Positions 37,401 through 45,237 of a stretch of 64,000 nt of DNA are shown piece after piece. The notes beneath the pieces are model-generated. The model saw only the letters and a program-made list of their open reading frames with translations. It ran no database searches and was not told the origin of the DNA. How positions within the stretch are numbered: position 1 is the first letter of the stretch; each line of letters begins with the position of its first letter. Position numbers and translations under genes: made by a program. Location: assembly GCA_021781415.1 (NCBI GenBank), contig JAJXWW010000221.1, positions 21,957 to 85,956 on the forward strand. Direction: 5' to 3'. The DNA comes from Planctomycetota bacterium. GTDB taxonomy: Bacteria; Planctomycetota; Planctomycetia; Gemmatales; Gemmataceae.

Positions 37401-37829
37401 GCGGCGCGAACCCTCGATCTGCTTCGCGCTACGCTGCCTTCGCGCATCGAATTGCGGATCGAGTTGGCGGACGACGCGCTGTTCGTGCAGGCCGACGAGA
37501 CGCAACTGCAACAAGTGCTGATGAACCTGTGTCTGAATGCGCGCGACGCCCTGCCGGACGGCGGCTGGCTTCTGGTGCGAACCGAACGAATCTCCAATGA
37601 GCGCGAATGGGTGCGCCTCTCGGTTCGAGACAATGGGGTCGGGCTATCCGAGGCGATTAAGGCCCACTTGTTCGATCCGTTTTATTCGACAAAAGAGAAC
37701 GGCACGGGTCTAGGCTTGGCGGTGGTGCGACAGATTGTCGAGAGTCAGGGCGGTCGAGTCGAAGCGGTAGTGCCGGAGGGGCGCGGCGCGCGGTTCGACG
37801 TTTGGTGGCCGGCGGCGGAAGCGGATTAG
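34419..37829 (+). CDS. Multi-PAS sensor histidine kinase with MASE1-like membrane domain
   Basis: The 1136-residue protein has about eight hydrophobic helices in residues 28-320, including VDVWFPPAGLALVL, the hallmark of MASE1-type sensor domains. Four PAS-like domains follow (~345-480, 485-630, 640-780 and 790-900), each ending in typical PAC segments. The kinase core has the phosphoacceptor His928 in GIAHDFNNLL, the N box in LMNLCLNARDAL, G1 in VRDNGVGL, F box FDPFYSTK and G2 GTGLGLAVV. No receiver domain or response-regulator gene is adjacent, so its partner lies elsewhere. The signal is unknown. Confidence 0.92.
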   Translation: MASTPSNDSACSANAAGAEFPSPRPNSLGIGPSASVSRRSLLLLLALVLFHFSNPLGWGFSRVDVWFPPAGLALVLIAWFGARAAAWVALDGVLVAAQAWTLGWLHPLGAFFAATNVTVGAVLLLLAWQTYRRPDGGARDLADPRSAKRFLFLIPCVGVGLWALIHGAMVTATEQSLQPIYSECLAFWISRALGVMVLAPLLLAGLTPWLIRRKLLALDDESLQGQEPLGRLDSVERMGWGDGLEWLGLALAAGTLTFLAARTERPNAVGWELWGVPLLPIVWASLRQGLRGAIFVAAVSASAPLLLLPTAALTPLVQINLLGQCAVALLAATAVGWVRSNEECYRQLARHLPVVLYSARFRRPESKPTTSTSLDADITLVSAGCEPLLRCTPRDLLGEYDRWLERVHPDDREVLLAAIAQLGRQSKPVTCEYRLNTHDSTTLPAVRWLRDTLAPCWDEGGSLIGWEGLVEAITEQRELADDLRRITNMLNALVDNLPTGVYFVQGSLGQPLLVNARARQLLGQREDLAASLEHLSEVYRLHRPDGTPYPVEQLPVYRALRMGLTSMSSDIVVHRPDGRRTPLVTWAAPIRFPSSGIRGSSGAQIGTDNEQTTAEGGSEAAVWVMEDISALHRSEAARLDSETRLRTILETMSEGVIVWDQNARILDCNDSAAALVGHAPETLRGLASSECDWCLLHEDGTPLSKNEYPVAEVLNFGRPVRNRVLAIMPHAAGHAIEENRFKEMRWILVNSMPLGAGAAGNSRALGVVSTYIDITTTVRAQRLLRESEEKYRELVESLPLMVIQADERMNITYVNSAVRTLTGYERVEIVDPTEWSQLVDPDDLPQLRTLAQSALKGLSARAEFRYRAKDGGTKVGLTFAAPRRRGDGVICGTTTLIADVTRERQLEQELLRTQRLELVGRLSSGIAHDFNNLLSVVLSLTELVTINLPVDHTAQQDLSHIKRATEQAANLAGQLLTFSKQRHVAARRLDLNPIAARTLDLLRATLPSRIELRIELADDALFVQADETQLQQVLMNLCLNARDALPDGGWLLVRTERISNEREWVRLSVRDNGVGLSEAIKAHLFDPFYSTKENGTGLGLAVVRQIVESQGGRVEAVVPEGRGARFDVWWPAAEAD

Positions 37830-37867
37830 CCTCGATCCGAGTCGCGCCGAGCCACGGATCGAGGCTA
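37827..37867. terminator. Bidirectional hairpin terminator
   Basis: A perfect 13-bp inverted repeat (37827-37839 and 37855-37867) with a 15-base loop begins inside the kinase stop codon and ends just before the convergent DUF3179 gene stop. No long T tail is present. Confidence 0.65.
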
Positions 37868-37871
37868 CTGT

Positions 37872-38891
37872 CTAGCGATCGCTAGCCACACTCGTCTCCG
37901 GGTATTCGGCGCTCCAAGCGAACCATTTGACTTGGACGCTATCGAGCCAAACCAGCGTCCATCCCTTCAACTCGCCTTCGACCGCTCGGCCGGCGATGTC
38001 CCATTTGGACTTGGTTTCCTTATCGTAGAACGGCGCGGCGGGAACAGGGGGATCGGCCGCCATCAATGTGAGCGCGCGCGGTTTGCCGGCATCCTTCGCG
38101 GGAGGTTGGGCGATGGGCCGAAAAGCCGTCGCCGTTTGCGTTGCCTGGACCCATAGTAGAATGTAGTCTCGCTCGCCGAGGCGGTCGACAACCACCCCGT
38201 CGGAGCCGAGCTTCGCCAATCGCGCCAACGGAAAGGCGCGCGTTTGTTTGCCGTCCGTCGTGCCGACGACGACGGCATCGGCGGGTAGCCGACTATCGAC
38301 GCGAACCCGACTCTTTCTCGATCCCTCGCTGCCTTTCGCTTCCAACTCGACGGGCTTATACTTGTCGTACATATGGTAGGCAACGGTTCCTGGATACCGA
38401 TCGTTCCAATACCCCCAATCGCTCGTGAGGGTCGGAATCGCTTTGAGGCGTTCGCCCTTCTTCGGCCCGGCGAAGGCGAGGCCGCTCAGACATGAGTATA
38501 AGGTTCCATCCTCGTGCTTCATCACCATGACGCCGTTGCGCCAGCCGTGAAATTTGAACTTTAACGATGGCTCATAGCCGCGCGCATAGCCAGCGTCGGC
38601 ATCGAGAACGAAAACGCCGTAAGTGTCGCTGATGACGCGGTAGGGATTGAGGAAAAATCGCTGGGGTATGGCACCGCCGTCGTATTTGCCACGGATCCAA
38701 CAGAGGACTCGGTCCTTATCCTTTAGCTCGCCAGCACGCCGCTTGGCCTCGTCGCGGCAATGCGAACAATTGGGATTGACCAGCGTGCGGAAGGCATCGG
38801 GTTGTTCGATAAGCGTCGGTTCCGCCGCAGGCTCGGCGGCACGGACGATTCGCACGGCCAGGAACAGAACAAGAATAAGAGAGGCGCGCAT
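37872..38891 (-). CDS. DUF3179-like secreted protein
   Basis: The protein has 339 residues; the ATG at 38891 follows AGGAG by 8 bases and opens a signal peptide of about 19 residues. A CSHC motif lies near residue 42. The C-terminal half matches DUF3179: a DSRLPADAVVVGTTDGKQ region followed by AFPLARLAKLG, and near the end KWDIAGRAVEGEL with KWFAWSAEYPET. DUF3179 proteins are exported and of unknown function. A KFKFHGWRNG segment and the CxxC could bind a metal or cofactor, but this is not established. It stands alone, convergent with the histidine kinase. Confidence 0.75.
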   Translation of the reverse strand: MRASLILVLFLAVRIVRAAEPAAEPTLIEQPDAFRTLVNPNCSHCRDEAKRRAGELKDKDRVLCWIRGKYDGGAIPQRFFLNPYRVISDTYGVFVLDADAGYARGYEPSLKFKFHGWRNGVMVMKHEDGTLYSCLSGLAFAGPKKGERLKAIPTLTSDWGYWNDRYPGTVAYHMYDKYKPVELEAKGSEGSRKSRVRVDSRLPADAVVVGTTDGKQTRAFPLARLAKLGSDGVVVDRLGERDYILLWVQATQTATAFRPIAQPPAKDAGKPRALTLMAADPPVPAAPFYDKETKSKWDIAGRAVEGELKGWTLVWLDSVQVKWFAWSAEYPETSVASDR

Positions 38892-39203
38892 CGTCGGCAC
38901 TCCTAGCGTGGGATAAGGGAAGGGTACGTTACCGCAAATCGTTGCTGAACCTTACAGGGCGGGAACCCGAGTTGACAAGAGAGATCCTTGCCGGCCTCAC
39001 GATTGTGTTCTGGCGATCGACAACTCCTGCTTTCTTCCCGAGTGGGGGTGAAGGTAGATTGGATGTTGTCGGCACTCATGGAACAGGGAAAATGTTTGAC
39101 TCGACCCATGCGGGTTGGGATGATGGAGAGCCGTTTCCCAGAATCAGGTCATCTGCAACGATCCCGAATGGAAACGCATTGAGAAGCTGCGGGAGGATCT
39201 GCC
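38892..39203. other. Intergenic region without recognisable features
   Basis: These 312 bp lie between divergent DUF3179 and serine hydrolase genes and must hold their promoters. I see no hairpin, repeat or credible gene, apart from the GGGAGG ribosome-binding site of the hydrolase at its right end. Confidence 0.4.
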
Positions 39204-40352
39204 ATGAAATTGCACATCGGGTCTTGGCGAATGGGGCTACTCTCGGTTGTTCTTCCCCTTGTCGTGGGCATGGGATCGACTGCCAGCGAGACGCCGACCA
39301 ACAAGACTCCAGAGAAGCCGAAGGCGGTCGCTACGAAGCCTGGTCCGGTTCTCAAGCCGGGCAATCCCACCGCGCATGGCCTCCGTGGTACCGACCTCGA
39401 AGCGCTGCGGACCATTCTCCAAAAAGCGGTGGACGACAAGACCGTGCCGGGTATCTCCCTGTTGCTGGCCCATAAAGGCGAAGTCGTCTTCAAGGAGGCC
39501 TTCGGTGATCTCAAGGTCGATCGACCGGCGAGGTTGGCCTCCGATAGCAAGCCGATCTCGGCAACCGCGGTGATGGTCGTCGTGGATCGGGGAAAGATGC
39601 GCTTGGACGATCCGCTGACGAAGTTTATACCGGAGTTTAAGGCTACGAAAGTAGAGAAGGCGACAGTGCGCCAGTTGCTCTGCCACGGTGCGGGCATCGG
39701 CGATGAGTTCGCTGGAGGCTGGCCTCGGGCCAACACTCTGGCCGAATTCGCCGCCGCCGTGGCAACGCAGGGAAAGCTACAAGCTCCGGGTCAATACCGC
39801 TATAGCACCGTGGGGATCGACTTGGCCTGTCGCTGTGCCGAGAAGGCGGCGGCCAAGCCCTTCGAGGAGTTGCTGCGCGAGTACGTTTGCGAGCCGTTGG
39901 AAATGAAGCACACGAGCTTCGCGCGCGGCGGCGACGCCAAGGCGGTGTCGAAGGAAGCGCGCGAGCGCGGCGAGGGGCGCTACGTCAGCGGCGGGGGCGG
40001 CTTGTCGGCATCGCTCGAAGACATGGCCGCGTTCTATCAAATGCACCTCAACGGAGGCCGTTACGGGGACAAACAGATCCTAAGTCGCAAGCTGGTCACC
40101 GAGATGCACCGCAATCAAGTGGCCGTTTCGCGCGGAGCGAGTTACGGGCTAGGCTTCGGCCTCTTCGGACCCACTCGGGACGGCGTATCGCGGATTTTCC
40201 AACACGGCGGAGCGTTCGGCACCTATTGTTGGGCCGACGAGAACCGTCAATTGGTGGCGATCTTCTTCAGCCAGGCGGGATTGCCGAAGGCGGGGCCAGT
40301 CCTGAAGGCCGTGCAGAAGAAGGTGTACGAAATCGTACCCGCAACGCGATGA
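39204..40352 (+). CDS. Serine hydrolase of the class C beta-lactamase/esterase family
   Basis: The 382-residue protein has GGAGG 8 bases before the ATG and a signal peptide of about 28 residues, so it is exported. The family triad is present: SxxK in ASDSKPISA near residue 113, a tyrosine motif YRYSTVG near 195 (YST instead of the classical YxN) and the HGG in QHGGAFGTY near 335. These enzymes include carboxylesterases, D-aminopeptidases and beta-lactamases; the substrate cannot be told. It is convergent with the M28 peptidase gene, with only 9 bp between the stops and no terminator visible. Confidence 0.88.
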   Translation: MKLHIGSWRMGLLSVVLPLVVGMGSTASETPTNKTPEKPKAVATKPGPVLKPGNPTAHGLRGTDLEALRTILQKAVDDKTVPGISLLLAHKGEVVFKEAFGDLKVDRPARLASDSKPISATAVMVVVDRGKMRLDDPLTKFIPEFKATKVEKATVRQLLCHGAGIGDEFAGGWPRANTLAEFAAAVATQGKLQAPGQYRYSTVGIDLACRCAEKAAAKPFEELLREYVCEPLEMKHTSFARGGDAKAVSKEARERGEGRYVSGGGGLSASLEDMAAFYQMHLNGGRYGDKQILSRKLVTEMHRNQVAVSRGASYGLGFGLFGPTRDGVSRIFQHGGAFGTYCWADENRQLVAIFFSQAGLPKAGPVLKAVQKKVYEIVPATR

Positions 40353-40361
40353 ATCCCTCGG

Positions 40362-43307
40362 CTAATACTGGTATGTCGCCGCCCGTGCCACGCTTTCGAT
40401 GGCGATGGCCGTCAGTGCTGCGCCGTAATCGAGGTCGATATTCGCCATCGTATCGTGGGTGTCGTGGTAGCCGGTGCGGTTGATGTCGTAGTTTTCCATG
40501 AACAGCACGACGGGAACGCCCGCGTCGGAGAAGATTTGGCCGTCGGTGTTGTAGAGGGTGCTGCGCGGATTTTGTGGAAGGCGCACCTCGCCGCGCAGGG
40601 GGAGATGGGCTGCTGGCGCGGGGATGTGGCTGCCGTCGGGACTGCGTTGACCTCGACCCAGCGCGCGGCGCGGAGCGCGCCGGTTGAGTCGTTCGCACGT
40701 CGCATTCCAGGCTTCGTTGGCCCAATGCGCCTGTTCGGCCAACCAGAGCGAACGCCGACCCGTGCCGGGAGAGATTTGAAATACGTCCGGCTCCTTATCG
40801 TTGTTGTGGGCCACCATGTCCAGGACGTAGACGCCTTGAATGTGCGTTTTCGATAGATCGCGAAAGCGGTTATTTTCCAGACGCATTTTGAGTCGGCCTT
40901 CGACGAGGAGTTGCGTCAGATGCCGCGCGCCCAGACAGTCGGCGGGAAACTCTTCGCCGGTGAGATGGATGAGCCACACGTCGCATCCGAGTTCTCGCTT
41001 TCGGCTCATGTCCATAAAGATCGGCGCGGCCTGCATCAGCGCGACCGTCGCCGAGTGGTTGTCGTCCGCACCCGCCGCAGCCAGTCGCGCGCCGGTGCCG
41101 CCATAATTCGGATCGTAGCGATCCAGCATGTAGGCGGTGTCGTAGTGATCGGCCATGATGACGGCGCGGCTGCGGTCGCGTCCGGGGATGACGACAATCA
41201 AATCGCGCTCGTGCAGCACTTTCTCCTGATTCTTCAACCAGCCGTCCATCCAGGGGAAGTCGAAATCCGTGCGCCAGTGGAAGGGAATGTCTCCGACCAT
41301 CGCTTTGCCTCCGAGTCCCGCCTTGGCGACGGTGCGGCGATAATACTTGAGCAGATAATCGCCCAGCGGTTCGAGATCGCGCGCCCGATGGTCGAGCATT
41401 TTTTCGGTCGGTATGTCGCGGATATAGTCGGCGTTGCATTTGTTGATGAATCGCCCTTCGGATAGAAAAGCGATCTGCTTCCAGTAGTTTACTTCAAAGC
41501 TGCGCCGAGTCGTGAACGAGAAGGTGCGATTTTCCGGCACGGGAGGATCGGCTTCGGTCGCCGGTTCCAGGCAGTTCTCAAGTTTCTCGATTAGTCGTTG
41601 GCCGCGCGGCGGATCGATCGAGCGCCCCGGCAACGTACCCAACCAAGTCTCCAAGGAATGCTCCGCCTCCGGGAGCAACAGTTGCCGCGCCAGCGAACGG
41701 GGCAACGACTTCTCGCCGCGCAGATGCCAGGCATCGAGCAAGAGCCGGACGTTCAGTGCCGTTTGGCGATAACGATGATCCGTATTGTGCTGAAAGAGAT
41801 CGAGCGTCTCCAGGTATTCCTCGCGGTGCAGAAGGCGCGGCCACAACTCGACCGGACGGGCCAGGTCCGGCTTATCCGCTCGATACGCCGTCAGATAGCC
41901 CAGTGGAGCATCCGGCAACAGGGCGGGCTTGTTCAGGGCGCGATCCCGAAAGGCCACGAGGGGGCGATGCCAAATGAGTTCGTGACAGCCCACTCGCATG
42001 GGAGGGAAGTGAAAGCGATAGCCGAACAAGCCGCCTTGCCGCACGCGCTCGGCGACTTGAAGAATTTCCTCGCGGCCGGCGATCGGACCATCGAGCAAAA
42101 GCCGATGATCGCGCGTCCACAATTGCACGTTGCGGGCCATCGGCTTGCCGTAGAGTCCAATGTCGCGCTCCTCCGTACTGAACAGGACGTGCAACAGTTT
42201 GTCCTCGCCGTCGCGGCGTTCCTTGGCGACGGTCGCCGTCAATTCATCTTCGTGGCGATGCAGTTTCGCCCAACGATGGGTGCGGAGATAGGTGTTGCGC
42301 AGCGTCAATTGTGGATCGTCGGGCGGCGCTTCGTCGGGGTGCGGTTCGTGAAGCCAGCCCGATTGCGGGATGCGCAGACCGAACACATCTTCGCGGCGCG
42401 GGAAGACGTTTTGTAGAGGAATCTGGGCGGCATAGGGGAATTGATGTTGCAATTGATGATAGCCGGGCACGCCCCAGAAGAGCAGACTCGCCGGGGACGG
42501 CAATAGATGCAATTGCTCGGCGAGATACGCTTGTTGAATATTTTGCGGCAGCGTGGCGAAGGGACGGAACGTCAAGAGGAAGCGAACGGCACGCACCGGC
42601 TGGTTCTTGGCCCAAAGATATGGCTTGGTCCACGACGGCAACGGTTCTTCGCGCCAGTGCGGCCAGGCGCGATGGTTTTCCATCGGCAAGATGCGAAAGC
42701 CTGCTTTGCGGAGATCGGTCAATTCCTCCAGGGGCATATCGTAGACGGTGTGCAAGAGGCGGCGGATAAAGTTCTCGCCCAGTTCGGAGGGAGCCGAACG
42801 GCGCGGTGCGGTGAAGAAGCTGCGCCAGAAGGCGCGAGCCGGTCCTTGCTCGCTGGAGCCGAAGAGCGTCCAGCGCAAACGGCCTTTGTCGTCCAGCGTT
42901 TTCGAGAGCGCCAGGGGCAAGAGGGTGACATAGCGTTCGTGCGCCAAGGGGCCTTTGTGCAGCAGCGCCGGCGGCCAAGCGGGATTGCCGGCGAGTTTGG
43001 TGCGCGAGAAGCCGTGGGCCGGGCGACCGTGCGCCAGTTCGACTAGGCCGTGGACGATGATCTCGGCCAAGTGAGCCAAGCCCGGTCGAAGTTGCCTTGC
43101 CTCTTCCCATTCGCCGACCGGCCAGACGTTGGGATCGTCGGTGAACCCGGCGACGAGGGACGGCGGTTCGACTTCGTAACCCCGATACGGTTTGAATGCC
43201 TCATAAGGAGGAGGCATGAACTCCGAATAGGCGGCGATGGGAAAGCTCCCCGGCGTTTGAAACCAGGGAGCATCCTCGACGAACTGCTTCCAACCGGACA
43301 AGGTCAT
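40362..43307 (-). CDS. Very large M28 family metallopeptidase
   Basis: The protein has 981 residues, far longer than typical M28 enzymes. There is no signal peptide. The first ~650 residues are unrecognised, rich in Trp, His and Arg, and may be a separate regulatory or binding domain. The C-terminal ~300 residues are an M28 zinc peptidase: MADHYDTAY (first His and Asp), AAGADDNHSATVALM (bridging Asp), HLTGEEFPADCLG (Glu-Glu), a later VLDMVAHN Asp and DTHDT near the C-terminus giving the final His. It begins 11 bp after the Tat-exported protein gene and is probably its operon partner. The start at 43307 has a weak ribosome-binding site. Confidence 0.8.
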   Translation of the reverse strand: MTLSGWKQFVEDAPWFQTPGSFPIAAYSEFMPPPYEAFKPYRGYEVEPPSLVAGFTDDPNVWPVGEWEEARQLRPGLAHLAEIIVHGLVELAHGRPAHGFSRTKLAGNPAWPPALLHKGPLAHERYVTLLPLALSKTLDDKGRLRWTLFGSSEQGPARAFWRSFFTAPRRSAPSELGENFIRRLLHTVYDMPLEELTDLRKAGFRILPMENHRAWPHWREEPLPSWTKPYLWAKNQPVRAVRFLLTFRPFATLPQNIQQAYLAEQLHLLPSPASLLFWGVPGYHQLQHQFPYAAQIPLQNVFPRREDVFGLRIPQSGWLHEPHPDEAPPDDPQLTLRNTYLRTHRWAKLHRHEDELTATVAKERRDGEDKLLHVLFSTEERDIGLYGKPMARNVQLWTRDHRLLLDGPIAGREEILQVAERVRQGGLFGYRFHFPPMRVGCHELIWHRPLVAFRDRALNKPALLPDAPLGYLTAYRADKPDLARPVELWPRLLHREEYLETLDLFQHNTDHRYRQTALNVRLLLDAWHLRGEKSLPRSLARQLLLPEAEHSLETWLGTLPGRSIDPPRGQRLIEKLENCLEPATEADPPVPENRTFSFTTRRSFEVNYWKQIAFLSEGRFINKCNADYIRDIPTEKMLDHRARDLEPLGDYLLKYYRRTVAKAGLGGKAMVGDIPFHWRTDFDFPWMDGWLKNQEKVLHERDLIVVIPGRDRSRAVIMADHYDTAYMLDRYDPNYGGTGARLAAAGADDNHSATVALMQAAPIFMDMSRKRELGCDVWLIHLTGEEFPADCLGARHLTQLLVEGRLKMRLENNRFRDLSKTHIQGVYVLDMVAHNNDKEPDVFQISPGTGRRSLWLAEQAHWANEAWNATCERLNRRAPRRALGRGQRSPDGSHIPAPAAHLPLRGEVRLPQNPRSTLYNTDGQIFSDAGVPVVLFMENYDINRTGYHDTHDTMANIDLDYGAALTAIAIESVARAATYQY

Positions 43308-43317
43308 GGTGTTTGGC

Positions 43318-44856
43318 TCACGTCTTCGCCAAGGCGGCGCGCGTCCGCTCGATTAAACCGTTATCGGGAGCGCCCGTACCCTTGAGATTGAACAGGCTCG
43401 ACGCGGCATAGCGCGCCCGCCACGCTGAAGACACATGATAGTAATCTTCGAGTGCGGCGGAGCTGAATTTGTAATCGTGCGAGTCGGTCCCCTTGGCGAA
43501 GATCAAGCGCTCGGCTGCCCTCACCAGGGGTGGGAAGCGCGTCGCGCCGCCTTCCAGCAGTGCCAACGTCTGTCGCGCCGCCAAGGGCATATCTTTGCCC
43601 ACCGTATCGAAAATCTGCTCGACCGCTTCGCGCGGATCGGCCTTCACCTCGGCCTTTTCGAGCTTGTCGATTTTCACCTCGGCCAGTTTGCCTCGCCCCA
43701 TCATCGTTTGACGGAACATGGGCAGGAACGAAGCCGCCTGCAACATCAAAAGTCGCCGCGTCTCGTCGCTGGCAGCAGTCTGATAGGCATAGTGCAAGGC
43801 ATTGACCGAGGTGACGCAGTGGATACCGATGATGCCCGGTTGACGCATAATCAGTTCGCCCGCGGTCAAAAAGAGACCGTCCCAGATCGAATGAGGGTGA
43901 ATTCCATTTTTGAGCAATTCGACGACTTTGCTGCTGCCGTCCGCCGGGCTTGCCGCTCGCAGCGCGGCCAGCAGATCGCCCGCCGCTTCCGCCGACATGC
44001 GGCGCGGCCGCTTCCACAACGATTCGATGTCCGCGAGACGCTTTCGATTGTCGCGGAAAGGTCGGTCGGCGTCGTAATCGTTCTTGTCCGGGTTCGCGTC
44101 CTTGCCTCGGTCGAGCAGCGCGTAGGCCAACGAGCGCAGCACCGGCTCGGCGTGTCGCCAGCCGATGGTTTGCAGCGTGCGCCAAGAGTTAGCGGTGTAG
44201 ATCGCCTTGTGGCAAATGTCGCGGAAATCGCGGCAGCCGAAACGCCAAAAGAGTTCGTAGACCTGTTCGGCGCTGGCCGTGCGCGCCAGCACCGTCACGG
44301 CTCGATCCGCCGCTTCCTCGTCCCAATGTTCCATCGCCTCGACGAAGCGTTTCGAGGCTTCGTGCGGCGGCGGCAGCTTGCTCTCCGCGACGGGAGCCAT
44401 GCGCCAATCGCCTTCACTCTTATTGCGGGTCTGCGAACTCTTGAAATTGTCGATCGCCCAGAACAAGGGTAGCCAGCGCTCTTTGTCCGGAGCGCGCAGA
44501 CTGGCCAAATGTGCCGAATTGACGACGAGGACGGCGTGGAACTTGAAGCCGACCGGACGCGGTTGAATGCCGCGCACACCGGCGAGAAACACGGCTGCGA
44601 GCAACTGTTCGTAACTGGTACTCGAACGCACCTCGGCGACGATGCGCTCCATCAGTTTGTCGCGCGGCGTGTCTTCGATCAGACGGACGAGCGGTTCCAT
44701 TTCGGAATGGAGGGGTACGAGATGGCGAGTGGCTTTGTCGCTGTCGGCGGCCGGGGCGGGCAGGCCGTGCAAGAAACCGTAATCGCCGAGGGCGGCGACT
44801 GCGCCGGCTTGAAGCGAGCGCGCTACGAAACGTCGTCGATTGAGGGAGTCGAACAC
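43318..44856 (-). CDS. Tat-exported protein of unknown function
   Basis: The protein has 512 residues. The GTG start at 44856 is supported by AAGGAG 8 bases upstream and immediately yields a twin-arginine-like signal (SLNRRRFVARSLQAGAVAAL). The rest is helical with no motif I recognise; there are conserved-looking His residues around GIIGIHCVTSVNALHYAY but no enzyme signature. The gene overlaps the last 34 bp of the preceding candidate selenoprotein, so its translation is likely coupled to it. It precedes the large M28 peptidase by 11 bp. The family may be restricted to planctomycetes; no function is assigned. Confidence 0.75.
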   Translation of the reverse strand: MFDSLNRRRFVARSLQAGAVAALGDYGFLHGLPAPAADSDKATRHLVPLHSEMEPLVRLIEDTPRDKLMERIVAEVRSSTSYEQLLAAVFLAGVRGIQPRPVGFKFHAVLVVNSAHLASLRAPDKERWLPLFWAIDNFKSSQTRNKSEGDWRMAPVAESKLPPPHEASKRFVEAMEHWDEEAADRAVTVLARTASAEQVYELFWRFGCRDFRDICHKAIYTANSWRTLQTIGWRHAEPVLRSLAYALLDRGKDANPDKNDYDADRPFRDNRKRLADIESLWKRPRRMSAEAAGDLLAALRAASPADGSSKVVELLKNGIHPHSIWDGLFLTAGELIMRQPGIIGIHCVTSVNALHYAYQTAASDETRRLLMLQAASFLPMFRQTMMGRGKLAEVKIDKLEKAEVKADPREAVEQIFDTVGKDMPLAARQTLALLEGGATRFPPLVRAAERLIFAKGTDSHDYKFSSAALEDYYHVSSAWRARYAASSLFNLKGTGAPDNGLIERTRAALAKT

Positions 44857-45158
44857 GAGCGGTCTCCTTCGGAAGAGAGTGGCGCGGCCTGCTGTTGCCA
44901 CGCGAGGCGCTCTTGCGACCCCGCTCGCTTCAGACCTCGATAGATCCAAAAGCCGACCGAGCCGAGCAGTAGATAGGGCATTCCCACCATGAGATAGATG
45001 CTTTGGTTATAGCCGCGCGCTTCGCGGAGAGGATCGTCGTCTTCCTCCGAACCGGAGGAGGCAATGGCGTCCTGTCAGGAGGGGCAGGCGTACACCGAGC
45101 GCGGCGAAGCCAACAGGACGACCGATATTAAGCCCATCAGCCAAAACGAAGCACGCAT
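44823..45158 (-). CDS. Candidate selenoprotein: CPSU-motif membrane protein of the cytochrome oxidase locus (in-frame TGA)
   Basis: From the ATG at 45158 (GGGAG upstream) the frame encodes a signal peptide and then ACPS, followed by TGA at 45077-45075 as codon 28. It continues open for 83 codons to TAG: a polar linker with QDAIASSGSEEDDD, one transmembrane helix (SIYLMVGMPYLLLGSVGFW) and a basic tail. From memory of planctomycete oxidase loci, similar small proteins carry CPxC in this place, so the TGA replaces the second Cys. A SECIS-like hairpin lies at 45043-45059. If TGA meant stop, only a 27-residue signal peptide would be made. Its 3' end overlaps the next gene by 34 bp and it follows SCO1-CtaM, suggesting a thiol/copper role in oxidase assembly. 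The alternative is a nonsense-mutated gene. Confidence 0.6.
45043..45077 (-). promoter_or_regulatory. SECIS-like hairpin directly downstream of in-frame TGA
   Basis: On the minus strand, TGA (45077-45075) is followed by 15 bases and then a perfect 7-bp stem (45059-45053 with 45049-45043) closing a 3-base loop GTT (45052-45050). The loop begins 22 bases after the TGA and starts with G. This fits the published form of bacterial SECIS elements: a small stem-loop shortly after the UGA with a G at the start of the apical loop. Confidence 0.5.
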
Positions 45159-45237
45159 AGCGATCGATTCTCCCTGCGTCGAGCGGTTCGACCAACGATA
45201 CTCGCCCTTACACCTCGAGCGACATTGTACCACGATC

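Noticed and set aside
45007..45195. 62-codon frame on the minus strand over the TGA of the candidate selenoprotein
   Set aside because: It has no ribosome-binding site, an Arg-rich unnatural composition and no signal or membrane pattern, unlike the frame that crosses the TGA.
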